Shown here: positions 63,892-64,000 of the stretch, one piece after another
Numbering within the stretch: the stretch's first letter is position 1
Layout: every line of letters begins with the position of its first letter
NCBI GenBank assembly: GCA_945897725.1
Contig: CAMDFR010000001.1
Span: 124,001-188,000, forward strand
DNA: 64,000 nt
Origin: Chitinophaga pinensis
GTDB lineage: Bacteria > Bacteroidota > Bacteroidia > Chitinophagales > CAMDFR01
Direction: 5' to 3'
Position numbers and translations under genes: made by a program
The notes under the pieces: generated by a model
Databases searched by the model: none
What the model saw: only the letters and a program-made list of their open reading frames with translations
What the model was told of the DNA's origin: nothing

Positions 63892-64000
63892 CTAAAATAG
63901 GTGTGCCAACAATTCATATACTTTAGCAATGTATACTATTTCGATATTCCCATTCAGTACCTGAATATGATTTTGTGAGTAGGCGCTTAGAAATATTTTT
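63892..64000 (-). CDS. possible 3' end of a minus-strand gene entering from the right edge
   Basis: Minus strand, from 63999: an open frame of 35 codons with protein-like alternating hydrophobic pattern (YSQNHIQVLNGNIEIVYIAK), then YELLAHLF and a TAG at 63894-63892. It has no start within the window, and the other two minus frames close sooner. The short length makes chance likely, so this is tentative. Confidence 0.3.
   Translation of the reverse strand, partial: KIFLSAYSQNHIQVLNGNIEIVYIAKVYELLAHLF

Overview
This AT-rich 64 kb window is chromosomal DNA from a member of the phylum Bacteroidota. It looks most like the Chitinophagales/Saprospirales side, but genus and order cannot be fixed from the sequence alone. 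Evidence for the phylum: type IX secretion C-terminal domains of both the gliding-associated (type B) and Por-tail (type A) kinds; promoters of the Bacteroidota sigma type (TTTG, about 19-21 nt, TAnnTTTG) in front of many genes; Bacteroidota-specific families (DUF3127, DUF6427-like, DUF7935-like); a short SpeA-type arginine decarboxylase; and a bacterial GGGP-synthase homologue. Most of the window is ordinary housekeeping sequence with little sign of recent transfer. There is no phage, insertion sequence, CRISPR array or toxin-antitoxin pair.

Layout. 1-3.5 kb (minus): an ECF sigma / anti-sigma / periplasmic sensor module running off the left edge, then hflX and an omega-amidase-like nitrilase; upp is divergent. 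4.5-7.2 kb: a large T9SS type B surface protein with nine tandem cysteine-paired repeats. 7.2-12 kb: a TetR-TolC-EmrA-EmrB efflux operon with a repeated operator-like sequence over its promoter. 12.2-22.8 kb (minus): dsbD, a stand-alone nDsbD protein, purQ, two poorly known genes, and an oppA-oppB-oppC peptide importer without ATPase genes. 22.9-28.7 kb (plus): a TIGR01777 epimerase, lptC, a CorC/GldE-like CBS protein, a transketolase C-half, and a second sigma/anti-sigma/sensor module. 28.8-33.8 kb: a fused E1 alpha-beta 2-oxoacid dehydrogenase, an IscA-like protein, methylmalonyl-CoA epimerase, a YjjG-like HAD phosphatase and a GT-C-like membrane protein. 33.8-34.4 kb: a gene-free island of dispersed-repeat remnants.

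34.4-48.6 kb: ligA, a TolC-MFP pair, a second IscA, a DUF7935-like gene with the methylmalonyl-CoA mutase large subunit, a 5'-nucleotidase split into two proteins in reversed order, dnaA, tRNA-Ser(GCU), tRNA-Pro(UGG), a DUF3127 protein with an SSB-like acidic tail, and a Kbl-type aminotransferase. 48.7-54.6 kb: a GC-rich repeat-like block, the adenosylcobalamin-dependent ribonucleotide reductase, a GGGPS homologue, rsgA and an AhpD-like protein. 55.5-59.9 kb: a colinear block of lamin-tail surface protein, anchor-type secreted protein, lipoprotein, VTC-domain polyphosphate polymerase and DUF4956 membrane protein. 59.9-63.8 kb (minus): speA, a FAD amine oxidoreductase and a RidA homologue, with comF upstream.

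The themes that link the genes are cell-surface export (T9SS cargo, LptC, efflux, DsbD) and cobalamin-dependent metabolism (mutase, epimerase, ribonucleotide reductase). The most promising unusual unit is the surface protein / polyphosphate polymerase / DUF4956 block at the right. Also worth attention are the paired sigma-sensor modules, the SSB-tailed DUF3127 protein, and the dispersed palindromes and repeat remnants in convergent intergenic gaps.
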